A stretch of DNA of 64,000 bases from Sistotremastrum niveocremeum HHB9708 (GCA_001630475.1 KV419394.1:1400489-1464488), one strand, 5' to 3'; positions 1-10,933 are shown, numbered from the stretch's first letter. Made by a program: numbers and translations. The notes: a model not told the origin generated them from the sequence alone.

Positions 1-673
1 CTGACGAGCATCCCAGATATTCAAGAGTATCTTCTTCTGAAAGGAGTCGAAGCTGTTGCAATACATGGCTCCAAGAGTAAGCTCTGATCGCTTACACCGA
101 ACATCCGCTAAAGCTGTCATAGCACAGGAAGAGAGACAATACGCAATCAAGTCATTCACATCAGGTGCAAAAGATGTGATGGTGGCGTCAAGTGTGGCAT
201 CGAAGGGTCTGGATTTCAACGATATCCAGCATGTGATCATTTTCAGCATGCCAAAAGAGATCGAAGATTACGTGCATCAAATTGGTAGAACTGGACGCAG
301 TGGTAAAACGGGGATTGCTACCACGTTTGTGAACATGAACACGGCGGAACAAACTCTGCTGGATCTCAAGTATCTGCTGATGGAGGCGGGCCAAAAGTAG
401 GTTCGAAATGTGAATGTTATGCACGCACTGACATTTCTAACTCCAGAGTGCCTGCATTTTTGCAATCAGTAGAGGATCCAAGGGTTGCGCAAGGGGGGTC
501 TTTGAAAGGGTGCCCAGTTTGTGGAGGTATGCGCGTCCGCTTTATATCAGTCTTCTTTTCTCACTCAGATGCTCTCAGGTTTGGGTCATGGCATAGCAAA
601 TTGTCCAAAACTGGAAGACACACAGAGGCGACAGATGGCCTCACATCGTGGATCAGACATGCGAGGGGACTAG
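1..673 (+). CDS. DDX41: DDX41/Abstrakt-type DEAD-box RNA helicase, 3' end only
   Basis: C-terminal part of a DEAD-box ATPase of the DDX41/Abstrakt family, which acts in pre-mRNA splicing in the nucleus. The gene enters from the left edge in frame 1. Four exons read through: 1-76, 123-396, 447-526 and 579-673, with introns of 46-52 nt. The visible part covers helicase domain 2, with VASKGLDF, the QHVI segment and the arginine-finger motif VI as [10 protein letters not shown]. After the helicase core comes a CCHC zinc knuckle (CPVCGG...GLGH...C), the C-terminal feature that separates DDX41 from other DEAD-box proteins. The protein ends shortly afterwards in SDMRGD. The ATPase half (Q motif, Walker A, DEAD box) lies outside the window. 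The family call is firm; the target RNAs cannot be judged. Confidence 0.93.
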
Positions 674-842
674 GTTTCAGAGCTACGATACTTGTATGTA
701 ATGCAAGATTGATAGCATGTATATCTGTAGCTGTTTGGGGCGAACTGTTGACCATCACACGAGTGGACAATCTTGAACCCGAGAAGAAAAGCATGCCACT
801 GGAATTTGTGAGCTGACGAGACTCCAAAGAAGGAAAATCAAA

Positions 843-858
843 GTGATCACGTGATCAC
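843..858. promoter_or_regulatory. 16-bp perfect palindrome with CACGTG core upstream of RecQ
   Basis: GTGATCACGTGATCAC equals its own reverse complement and is centred on a CACGTG E-box. It lies about 78 bp before the RecQ start codon, in the 262-bp gap after the DDX41 gene. CACGTG is the usual site for bHLH factors such as Cbf1. Function here is inferred from position and symmetry only. Confidence 0.45.
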
Positions 859-935
859 ATGTGTTGGATTAAACTCCGATCAGTCTCGCGTTTGGTCTCG
901 ACCGCGTCGTCCATTGGAATCTTGCTCCAGTCTTG

Positions 936-3900
936 ATGGCTTCATCAGGTCCACAGAACAACCTCGATGACCTGAGGCGAAAGATAGCCGGAGGCGCTAT
1001 GCGTCCATCATCCGCGAACGGAGGCAACGCCAACAAGGTGAGCGACGATTCTCGCGCCATGAGTGGAACACCCTTGATGACATATTCCAGTTCAAATTCA
1101 AGCCAGCGAAACCAGGATCTCCCGCAACCAAAGCCACAGATGCCAAAGGTGAAATATCCCCCTCTGAGAGCGAGCAGTACTTTCTCACTAACTGAGACAG
1201 CCACACATCTTTCATCGAGCACTAAGAATATACATAACAAAGAGAAGGAGAATGTCACCCCTATCGTTGCCTTCAGTTCCCAGCGATCCTCATCTCTCCC
1301 TCATTCATCTTCGTCCCCCCTTACGGCTGCGATTAAACGTAGTTCCTCTGGCTTAAGTTCAGAACAGGAGCCGAAGATCAAAAGACCTAGAACAGGCTTG
1401 ATAAATATCCAAAACGAGAAAGAACCCAGCATTACTGTCGAAACCCCGAAGAAGGCACACCCAGTATATACTGGCCCTCCGCCTGAGCTTTCTCGGCTGC
1501 GTCAATCAACACCAACAGCAGTGCGTGCAATGTTCCCACCGCTCTTGTTTTCTATTATCGGATTTACTTATGAGAATCGTCTAGGTAAACATCTCTCGTG
1601 CATCCAACAGCCCTTACCCCCCTACGCAAGCGAACAAGAAGAAATCGCTAACTACAACAAATACGGACCTTGCAGACGTGAGCACTGCTTCCCTAGACCT
1701 GACCCGTCCCTTTGACCTATTTGTAGAAATGCCCTGATGAGCTAAGACTCCTTCTCATCACAAACTATGCCAACAAGGACAAAACAATGGAAGCCATCAT
1801 AGACCACTATGCCGGCCGCTCGCAAGGTCAAGACTTGTTTGTCTTGCAAAGCACCAAGTACCCATTCTCACCAAATAATGCGAAGTAGTACGACTAACTC
1901 TATGTTCAGAGATCTTCTCGAGCAGAGGATTCAGCAAATAAGAGACGCGATTGAAGAAAGTATTCGCGGCGGGAACACCAACTTTTCAGATGGTGCACAA
2001 GTGACGACCGATACTATCCATAGTCTTCGCTCTCCCTTAAATTCTCATCACCGCACGAACTCAGGAGCTTCAGCCATGAACTATGATCATTACGAATCAA
2101 ATTCATCATCACGAACTCCTTCCCGACCTCACAGTGGCTTCGACACGAGCACACCCCTTTTCGAACACAACATTACCGATTCCGTGACTACCAGCAATGG
2201 TCGTACATCCACTTCAATTACGCTTGTAGAGGCCAGCTCCGATGACGTAGTAATGCTCAAGAGCACAACGTCTTCTGAGGCTGAAGAAATCATCATTTCT
2301 AATCCACCACCGAAAACAAGTCACTCCGAACCTGGAGTAGCGAGCCGAGGGCTAAATGATGTGAAGCAAACATTCAGATCCGCTCAGTCGTCTTCTCGCG
2401 CTGCCAACGAGATAGATCAAACCAAGTCTCCATACTACAAAGAGGCAATCCGCAAGCTTAAGGAAGTCTTCCAGCTAGATGACTTCCGTCAAAACCAGCT
2501 CAAGGCCATTAATGCCACTTTGGATGCCAAAGATGCCTTCGTGTTGATGCCAACTGGAGGGGGCAAAAGTCTTTGTTATCAAGTGAGATGTTCCTTTTTG
2601 AACCAAACTTAAAATTTTGTTTACCGATTACTCTAGCTACCTGCAGTATGCACTGGGGGGAAAACTAAAGGGTTAACTGTGGTCGTTTCGCCTCTCATCG
2701 CATTAATGAACGACCAGGTCCATCATCTTCAAGCCAAGGGCATTGATGTTGTGTCGTTCAACTCTGATCAAGGCGCTGAGGGGGCTCGTGTATCTCGAGC
2801 TCGATTGACCGGGTCTGGGAAGCGACCAGATATTCTCTATGTCACGCCGGAGAGGCTCGATAAGAGCACAGACCTCCGCTCAATTCTGGGCCGTCTCTAC
2901 AAACAACGCGAGTTGGCCAGATTCGTGATCGATGAAGCTCACTGTGTGTCAACATGGGGCCGTGACTTCCGAGATTCTGTAAGAATTTCCGGTGCTCTTG
3001 GTCTTCCTCAACCTGACGTTGTTTCCAGTACCAGAGTCTCAAATCGCTTCGTCTAGAATACCCTGGCATCCCCATCATGGCGCTTACAGCGACCGCAAAT
3101 GAGCAAGTGATGAACGACGTTATAGATCAGCTGGGCATCTGTGGATGCGAGATGATCATGCAGTCTTTCAACCGACCTAACCTTTTCTATGACGTCCGCC
3201 CTAAACTCAAGAACGTCATCAACGACATTGCCTCGTTCATTCAATTGCATAAAGGACAAACGGGAGTCATCTATTGTCTCAGTCGCAACAAATGCGAGGA
3301 AGTAGCAAAGGAGCTTCGCGATAAGTACAAACTGAAGGCGAAGCACTACCATGCGCAAATGAGCCCAGAGGATAAGCACAAGACACAAGCAGCATGGCAG
3401 AGCGGGGAATGTGAGATCATCGTTGCAACTGTGAGGTTCCTGTCAGATCCACACCGAGTCGGCATTGAATTTCGTATTAGATTGCATTCGGCATGGGTAT
3501 TGACAAAGCAGGTCCGGCATTCAGCTAACTACTAAATGACTGTTTGGATTAACGATTTTTCCTTAGATGGTGGTTCAGCTTCGCTTTGGAAATGCTGCAT
3601 GCTCACGTTCTCTTCGTAGTGCGATATGTTATACATCATTCTTTGCCTATGTCAATGGATGGGTACGTAAACGGAGCGAGATTGTAAAAGTGAGCTCACA
3701 ATGACCTGTTCTAGGTATTATCAAGAGACCGGGAGAGCTGGCCGTGATGGAAAGGATGCCAAGTGTATCTTGTGTATGCCAGATCTTTTCGCTTTCTTAC
3801 TGTTATTGAATTTCTTCCTCGTTAGATTATACATACGCCGACACCAAGATTCTTTACAAGCTCATCAAAGACAGCGAAAAAACATCCGAAGAAGAGAAAG

Positions 3901-5134
3901 AGCGACAATTGGAGGGCGTGCGTGCCGTGGTCAAATATTGCCAGAATGACGTGGATTGCCGTCGTGTTCAAGTTCTGCGATACTTTGGCCAAGGGTTTGA
4001 CCCTCGCGAGTGTCACAAGGCTTGTAACAACTGTCTGGATGAACGAGAGCAGAAGACCGAGGACATGACAACAGCCGCTAAATCTCTTCTGAACCTTGTG
4101 CAAGCGCTGGGTCGCAAAGAACGGATGACCAAAGTTCAATGTCTCGACGTCTTCCGAGGAGCAAATGTAAAGACTATCCGAGACAAGGGCTACGATAGCA
4201 ATCCGTATTTCGGTGCCGGAGCGAAACTGTCTCGTGAACATGCTGAACGTTTGATAGACCAACTTCTTGTTCTGGATGCTTTGCGCGAAGAATGTTTTAC
4301 AAACCGATCAGGTTGGAATAACTCTTATGTACAGGTTGGTGGTTTCCGCTCATCTCTGACTTTATCGCCTCATAGTCTGTCTTAGCTAGGGTTGGCTGCC
4401 GATAACTATCTGTCAAAAGGCGAGCAAATATTGATGACGACCAAGATCAATGCAGAGAAGGCGTCTAAAACCAAAGCCACCCGGCGAAAGAGTCAAACGG
4501 TCGTCGCTGTGGCTGCCGTAGCCTCAACAAGCAAACGCGGTCTTGACTATTACGAAGATTTGGAAGAAAGCACCTTTGAAGAAAACACATTTGATATGGA
4601 AGCCGAAACTTGGGATGACGCAGATCCGATTGGTGACTACGATGACTTTCCTGATGTTAGAGTTGCCCCAGATCCTCCGGTGCTGAACTCAAACAAAGAG
4701 CCGGAAGACTATGAGGCCATACTGGCAGCCGTTTCAGAGCTAGAAAGCGAAACGGACCCTGCTCAAAGATGCTATCGAAGCCTGAAGGCTCTCAGAGAGA
4801 AGGTATATTCTTCCTCAGACATGCATAACATATTGATTAATGAAGATTCCGCAGATCGCGAAAGAGTGTCACATAGAGAGTCTCGAAGATATCCTGGATG
4901 ATCCAACTTTAGAACTAATGAGTGTCACCGTTCCTACCGGTCTGTCAGCCTATATCCCCATTCGGCAGATAACTTACCTCGCACTTAGACATGCATTCAA
5001 TGAAAGCTCTTCTGCAGGACTGCATCGGCAATGATGAAGAGGTTGAGAAAAAATATCAAGACTTCGGGAGGCGCTTTCTGAGTACCTGTGTCACGCACAA
5101 AATGGAGGAGTCATCGGAGAGAGTTCCTTCGTAA
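936..5134 (+). CDS. SGS1: RecQ DNA helicase, BLM/Sgs1 type (helicase, RQC, HRDC)
   Basis: A 3'-5' DNA helicase expected to unwind recombination and replication intermediates in the nucleus, as BLM/Sgs1 does with Top3-Rmi1. The first half is Ser/Thr-rich and poorly conserved. The helicase begins with the RecQ motif 0 ([10 protein letters not shown]) and Walker A ([11 protein letters not shown]). It continues with the DEAH box ([16 protein letters not shown], including the aromatic-rich loop), TATA, GMGIDKA and motif [13 protein letters not shown] zinc-binding and winged-helix RQC region follows, with a C-x16-C-x7-C-x2-C-like cluster near 3950-4040. An acidic linker leads to a short HRDC domain beginning [11 protein letters not shown]. 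The stop is at 5132-5134. Introns are about 50 nt, and motif V needs a 3-nt exon at 3567-3569. Exon borders between about 1500 and 2400 were not fully resolved. The HRDC domain favours Sgs1/BLM over shorter RecQ proteins. Confidence 0.92.
3567..3569 (+). other. Predicted 3-nt microexon in the RecQ gene
   Basis: The sequence ATG here is preceded by the acceptor CCTTAG and followed by a GT donor (GTGGTT). Splicing it in between introns 3512-3566 (55 nt) and 3570-3619 (50 nt) gives codons GCA GAT GTG CGA, restoring A-D-V-R after GMGIDK. A single 108-nt intron would keep the frame but give A-V-R, losing the conserved Asp. Both proposed introns match the usual intron length in this gene. Confidence 0.6.
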
Positions 5135-5469
5135 GCGCGATGGATTGTCATGAGGAGAAAATTCCTTGATCACCTCCTCACAAGGACGCTCCGCACTCAA
5201 AGACTCGATACTGCACAGCTGCATGAGCAATTTGATTTCCATGCATAAGTTCAACATTGCCGAGTTCCCGTGTCAGATATTCTCGGCATTAGCTTCGCTG
5301 GTACATCGTCATTATTATCTAGATGTGTATCTTATTTTGTATGTATGTATAAGAGTGAAGTTGAATGACGAAAGAAAGATATTGCAAGTGCAAGTGCAGC
5401 CGCAAGTGAAGAGCGTGACGGTGACCCAAACGCGATCACGTGCGCACTTCTAAGTTCGCGACTTCCAAC
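5135..5469. other. Intergenic region RecQ-NUF2
   Basis: This 335-bp tandem gap holds the RecQ 3' flank and the NUF2 promoter. The frames open here are short and show no conserved motif. The only distinct site seen is the ACGCG/CACGTG motif at 5428-5444. Confidence 0.6.
5428..5444. promoter_or_regulatory. ACGCG plus CACGTG composite motif upstream of NUF2
   Basis: AAACGCGATCACGTGCG lies 26-42 bp before the NUF2 start codon. It joins an MCB-like ACGCG core to a CACGTG E-box. The same 17-mer with one change occurs before the CTP1 gene (56096-56112). ACGCGT boxes drive G1/S genes through MBF in yeasts; regulation of this gene by such a factor is inference. Confidence 0.5.
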
Positions 5470-7224
5470 ATGACGACTGGTGGTTATTCCTTCCCGAGTG
5501 CAGATCTGCCTGAAATCGTGTCGGTGGTTCAGGACTGGGGATTACAAGACGTGCACCAGTCACAGATAGCTGCATGCGATGTCCAAGTCATCCAGTCTAT
5601 CTACGCGTTGGCTTTGGAGCGCGTCACTGGCATCACCACTGCTGCTCTTGACCAGGCAACTGAGAAGTCTCTCTTACCGATCGATGAGTATCCTGTGCGT
5701 GATTGGTTTTCTCATTTCTCAGGACTTTCACTGATGTACGTTCATCATGGTCAGGACATATGCGTCGGAGGTATTTCGATGAACTTCCTGCTATATCATA
5801 TGTACATGCAATTCAAATTCTTATGCTTTCGGATGATACCAATTGACAATCTGCAGCCAACGCATAGCTGGTGCTTCACGGCTCGAGGGCTTTTATCTCA
5901 AAGACCTGGCCCAACCAGAGAGAGCTCGCACTCTGAACAATCTTTCCGCTATTATCAACTTCGTCAAGTTTACGGAAGAGCAGATAGATTTTGTCGCTTC
6001 CCTCCAGGACAATTCATACCAGGCATCTCTTGAGCGTGAACGACTACTGTCAGAGATTGAAGAAATGAGAAATCGTGTGCAAACGACGCGGTAATTTATC
6101 TTGATATTCTTTCATTGCTTGTCACTGATGGTTATTCAGAGCCCAAAGGGCCGCGGAACAACCGGAGTGTGAAAGACTTAGTGCGAAGATACAGGAGCTC
6201 ACAGATAATCTGATCTCTGTCAAAGACTCGCAGACGAAGGTCGTGGCTGAGGTAGATGAGCTCAGGCGACACAAGACAGCGCTGCTAGATCGCAAGGTAA
6301 GCCAGACGCAGCTGTCATTTTATCTACTCAAAACTAGTCCAGGCCGGTATGAGGAACGAGATTGCCTTAGCAATCGAGAAACGGGATAAACTACGATCCA
6401 GAATAGTTCAGGATCCCGACCGTCTGAAACGCATACTTGAGAAAAAATCTCACATGGTTCAAGAGGAAAGAGCGTCGATAGCCAATGCTGAAGCCAAGCA
6501 ACGCAATCTACAATCGAAGGCAGAGTCCCTTGCCGCATATGAACAGGTACGTCAGGTTGATGGGCTTTGATGTGTCTCTTCATCCTCTGATGTTCTGCTT
6601 GACTAGGATATCCGCATCAGCGTCCAGCAGCTCAAGACCATCGAAACGGAGCAAAATCACCTTGATGTGACTCAACAGAAACTCAACGACCTGAAAGCAA
6701 CATTAGATGAAAAGAACATTGAGCGATCCGAGTCCCAAACCAACCTTGAGGTACGCTGCGTTCCAGAGTGTCTTTTCTACTCCTGCTTACCTTTGTGAGG
6801 CAGCGTTGTCAACTTCAAGTGGAGCACGCTAACCTCAAACTCGAAAGGGCGAATCAAGCTGCGGAGGAGCGGCGAATAACCTCTCAGGCCACTGTAGACC
6901 GACTCAGAAGGGATTGGGAAGAAATGTCTTCTGGAAGACGAGACCATGATAGACAAGTAGAGGAGACAAGAAGGCAAATCGCAGAGATAGAACAGAAGGT
7001 AGCATTCTCCCCACCAGCTCATGAACGTTGTTAACACAGGTCCAGATGCAATCACATTTAAGAGAACAGGAAACAGAGATGAATGAACTATTAGCGGAAT
7101 ACTTTCGGCTTCGGCATCAAATCGGTTCGTTCGCTCCTTCGAAGCGGTGTGTGACACTGACGATCACCCAGATGTGTACATGGAGACCCTATCCAATAAA
7201 TTGGGCTTACGATTGGAATCTTGA
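5470..7224 (+). CDS. NUF2: Kinetochore protein Nuf2
   Basis: Nuf2 is a subunit of the Ndc80 complex, which attaches kinetochores to spindle microtubules. The N-terminus has the family pattern (YSFPSADLPEIVSVVQDWG), the start of the calponin-homology-like head. It is followed by I-x2-IYALALERV-type helices. The rest is a long coiled coil rich in Glu, Arg, Lys and Leu. The last exon ends DVYMETLSNKLGL, matching the conserved Nuf2 C-terminus. At least six short introns interrupt the coiled-coil part. The start at 5470 (ATGACGACTGG) puts the head motif about 10 residues in, as expected; an upstream in-frame extension has no ATG. The stop at 7222-7224 is 50 bp from the convergent ING gene. Confidence 0.9.
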
Positions 7225-7274
7225 GGATATTCTGTCTACGATCGTGAATTTTTATTGCTACAGTACTGTACATC

Positions 7275-8581
7275 TTATCTTCTCTTCCGTGCTTGCGCCG
7301 CAACCTCTGTACAATCTGGACATATCCACTTGCCCTTCGGTGCTTCCGTAAGGCCAACACATTCATAGTGAAACTGAAGAAAAGTCAAGGGCGCTGGACC
7401 AACCGAGACGAAGGGCATACACACCCATTCTTTTTCGCACTTGGGATAGTCACATGCTACCATCTTGATTGAATGAGGTCAGCAGTTGTACATTCTCAGG
7501 GTGTTGTTGTGGACCGACCTCTCCGAAGGACACTCTTTGGCAAAAGCAATATCGTGGTTCGTGTGGAACGACATCCATATCGAGGACGGGACCCGAAGTG
7601 GAAGGGGTGGGATCTACGCTGGTCTGTTCTGTACCGGAGGCGGGTTTAGAGGCCGAGGAGCTAGCTAATTTTCGATTCCTAGAACCCGCAGGGCGACCGC
7701 GTGTCTTTCGTGAAACTTTAGAGCCCGGCTGTTCAGAGGGTGTAGGGGTGGCTTCGAGTTGTAGAGTCGCTGAGACTGGACTGCTTCCTTCCTTGACGTT
7801 TTGAGCATTCGACGAAAGAGACGGTTCTCCTTGTTGTGCGGACGCAGGCTTGGAAATTGCACTATCATTGGACGACTGTTCAGGCATTTCGAGGTCCAGG
7901 GCACGGACATGCCGATCAACCTGAGTTCCAAGCTTTAGTTAACCACAAGTGATAAGGGTAGGACACGTACAGATGAATAGGCAGCTCGAGAAATACTCAA
8001 TTTCTCATCAGTCGCTTGCAACCACGCTGTGGCAAGCCTAGCGATGCTCGAAAGCAGCTTTCTACTCGACTGGTTCGCCGGGGTTGGCACAGAGCTGCTA
8101 CGAAGAACCGACCCCTCAAGTGACGCAGATTGGTCGTCCGGATTGGGATTGGCAAGTGCATCTGCAGCACTTGTCTGAGACTGTCGCAGAGCTATGTATT
8201 TCCGCATGAGTTGAAGCAGCAAAGTTTGATATTCTATCAAAGAAATGAGTTCGGTTTGCGACGGATTAGTACACACGGACGTTGGGCATTCTGGTCGAGT
8301 TCGCGCATCAGAGAATACGACCTATAAAGATACAAAGGAAGTTGTTCAACAGCTGGTGGCTATCAGCCTCTGGCGCTATGGAGAGTTGATAAGGACCGAC
8401 TTTCATGGTAATCTTCCTTGAACGCCTCCCAAATTTCCTGCTCTCGCGTTTTGCTCTCGTCGCTTTCTTTCGCGTCTCCGCTTGATCCTGGCGCTGGTGG
8501 TGTGTCGTCCTGGTCAGGTTGATCTGCTTCTGGAGTGAAAGCCTCAGAATGTGGTCGTTTTCTCAGGTTTGGTCGAGGCAT
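7275..8581 (-). CDS. ING-family PHD-finger protein (Yng/Pho23 type)
   Basis: ING proteins are subunits of histone acetyltransferase or deacetylase complexes and read H3K4me3 with a C-terminal PHD finger. The finger is split by an intron: CFCQRVSFGE joins MVACDYPKCEKEW, then FHYECVGLTEAPKGKWICPDC. This gives the Cys4-His-Cys3 pattern with the ING signatures VACD and GLTxxPKGKW. Upstream are the ING N-terminal helical pieces: RSYSLMRELDQNAQ and a VDRHVRALD segment, each in a separate exon. The middle is Ser/Pro/Thr-rich and includes an AT-hook-like RGRPAGS. The start MPRPNLRKR at 8581 lies 83 bp from the start of the divergent MLKL-like gene. Which paralogue (Yng1, Yng2 or Pho23) this is cannot be decided from the motifs. 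Confidence 0.85.
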
Positions 8582-8664
8582 CCCGTCACAAACACGCACC
8601 GTCTGGAAACGAGCTATTAGCGCTGCGGGGCAAGGGCTGAGCGTTGATCTATGTTCTGGTTTCC

Positions 8665-10933
8665 ATGCACGTCCTTTTCCAAGATACTCTAAATGCGCTC
8701 ACTATTGCCGGAACATTCTCTGGTGTCCCGTTCGTTGGTTCTGGAGCCGCGATCTTGAACGTGATCTGTGTTTCCTACGATAACATCTCCATCTACAAGG
8801 CGAGTCGCTGTAGGTATCTGTTAACGAGTACAAATCTAATCCGACGATCTAGGACAGATGCAGACAACTCATCAGACGTTGCATCGAACATGAACTAGTG
8901 CTTTCGGAATCTGCCTCCAAGCTACAAGGAACGGCCCTTCAAGAGGCAGCGGACGAGTTCGAATAGTGCGTCACAGCCAGAGAATAACGCAGACTGTCAA
9001 CGTTTCCTTCAGCTATCTGAAAAGCTTCAATTCCAAATTGAAGAAGTGGTCTAGCTATGGACGTGCGAAATCATACTGTTGGTCTCGTCTGTGCGACATA
9101 CAGCTTCTGTGTACAACTTGAAACGTATTCCACAGGGAAGCAGGAGGAGATATCCAAGGGCCTAAACGACTTGGATAACCAACTTGCGACAGTAACAACA
9201 ACATTCAATGTACGCCTGTTCGTCGTATGCTCGAGATGCTGACCATAACCTAGTGATCCCGATGTCAGATGCGTGCAAATATACAAATACATGCCCAAGT
9301 TACGGAGAATGGTCAAGCCGCACACCACCATTTTCAAGAAGTGAAGGAATTGTTGCAGCAAGTGTTGAGTAGTAGACAAGACATCTCCGAAATTGCCAGA
9401 ATGGCCGTTGAAGAGCGCTTGCCGGTGGCAGAGCGCTTGATGTCTGATGGCCAACAAGTACCCATCTATCGTTGCTCCTCGAGTGCGCTCTGGCTGACCT
9501 CGGGCTCAGGAAATGGATCTTCAACCCCGGGATAGCCAAAAATATCTAGATTATCAGCGTGGCTTGCTAAACCTCCATCAGTCTACCGGAGTTCTCCCTT
9601 CAGTACCGAACTTAAGCCAAGAGATTACTCGATCGGGGCAAAGAGCAGTAACAGGAGGTCATTATCCTATCTATCATGTTGCGCGTGTGTGCATTGAACC
9701 ATCTCCGTCAGGGACATTCAGTGATGTTTGGATGGGTGAATGGCTGGGTGGCAAGAAAGTCGCTCTGAAGGGGCTCAGGGGTGTAGCTGTTTCGCCTAAT
9801 GCTCAAAAGGTCAGTCTCGTCACACAAGGAAAATGCAGCTGAGTAAAGGTGCTTTCGGTCAGCGCTTTGAGCGGGAGATCGTGGTTTGGTCAAAATTGGA
9901 TCACCCAAATATTCTCCCGTTATTCGGCATAGTCACAAACATGGGGCCCCACATACACTTGGTAGGAAAAAATGAAACCTGTAGCATCATGTTCTCATCT
10001 AGCGCACAGGTATCACCATGGCAGGATAATGGCAACGCATTGGAGTTAGTCCTGCCTTCCGATTGGGATATCTCAATCATTGATGGTGTTGTAGTTTCGT
10101 CAAATCCCATCCAGACGTCAACAGGTTGGCGCTAGTGTGTCTTTACAGTGTTAAGAAGATTGCTCTGGTCTAATTTGATCTAGTTAGCTGGTGCAGCCCG
10201 CGGGCTTGAATATCTCCACTCACCTAGTGTAGGCGTAGTCCACGGAAACGGTGAGTCGTTTCAAAGAATCGCGCCACAAGTGCTAAAGCAATGGTGGGTC
10301 GGGCAGTGAAATGTGTAGGTCGATTTACACCCAATGTGTGATTGTGTGATCATTGATGTGTAGCCCAGTCGAACATCTTGATATCCGATAAAGTGAGTGG
10401 CGACATTGAACGATATCGATATAGTATTTGACAGCTTTTTCTAGGGTGTAGCCACTATCTGTGATTTTGGTTTGTCAATTCTCGTGGAAGAAGTAACAGA
10501 AGTTTCTGCGTCGGCCACGTTGACCGCCAGCGGAAGTGCGCGGTACGTGCGCCCGAAACATGTATCGGTTCCAACAAAATGACACATTTGTAGTTGGCTG
10601 GCGCCCGAGTTGATAGAAGGGACTATCAATAGCCCCACGACATATACTGACATATACGGCTTCAGCATGGCCATTCTAGAATGCTGCACCCTGAAGCGCC
10701 CATTCGCGCATCGTAAGCGAGATGCAGCAGTCATCCGCGACGTGACGGTGGATCGTCTTCACCCGCCTAGGCCAGCGGACTCCGTGTGGATTACCGACGA
10801 GGTGTGGGCCACGATGTGCAGGAGTTGGAGTAGTGAAGCTCACTTACGCCCCCTGATGTCTCATGTGGTGAAGGTTTTAGAGCGGAACTCGAATACGAGT
10901 TCAACGGTAGAAGACGATATGATGGAGGAATAA
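8665..10933 (+). CDS. MLKL-like helical N-terminus fused to a TKL (pseudo)kinase
   Basis: I placed 15 exons summing to 1533 nt, giving an intact 510-residue frame. Residues about 1-200 are helical and begin with a small-residue hydrophobic stretch (SGVPFVGSGAAILN). They continue with an arginine-rich helix and the KKWSSYGRAKSYWKQEEI segment. This layout resembles the MLKL-NTD/HeLo-like bundle common in mushroom proteins. Residues about 240-500 form a tyrosine-kinase-like domain: glycine loop GGTFSDVWMG, VALK lysine near 261, FEREI glutamate, and SPWQDNGNAL at the hinge. The catalytic loop reads HGNVKCSNIL near 352, followed by DFG and GSARWLAPE. The catalytic Asp of HRD/HGD is therefore Asn, which predicts weak or no phosphotransfer. 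The gene includes an 8-nt microexon and a GC-AG first intron. The role in cell death or signalling is inferred from architecture. The start may lie slightly upstream. Confidence 0.8.
10307..10314 (+). other. Predicted 8-nt microexon encoding part of the kinase catalytic loop
   Basis: TGAAATGT is preceded by the acceptor GGGCAG and followed by the donor GTAGGT. With flanking introns 10251-10306 (56 nt) and 10315-10368 (54 nt) it gives AAC GTG AAA TGT TCG AAC, read as N-V-K-C-S-N. This is the spacing of an HGDxKxSN catalytic loop. Skipping it with the same outer splice sites shifts the frame, and the 15-exon total is divisible by three only with it. Confidence 0.7.

Noticed and set aside
936-5134. 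Reading the RecQ gene as several short genes or a pseudogene because of stops in every frame
   Set aside because: The stops fall in short GT-AG introns, and conserved motifs from motif 0 to HRDC continue across them in order.
10251-10368. A single 112- to 118-nt intron in the kinase catalytic loop
   Set aside because: Joining 10250 to CCC or TCG downstream either breaks the frame or gives a loop of the wrong spacing; the 8-nt exon model fits spacing, splice signals and total length.
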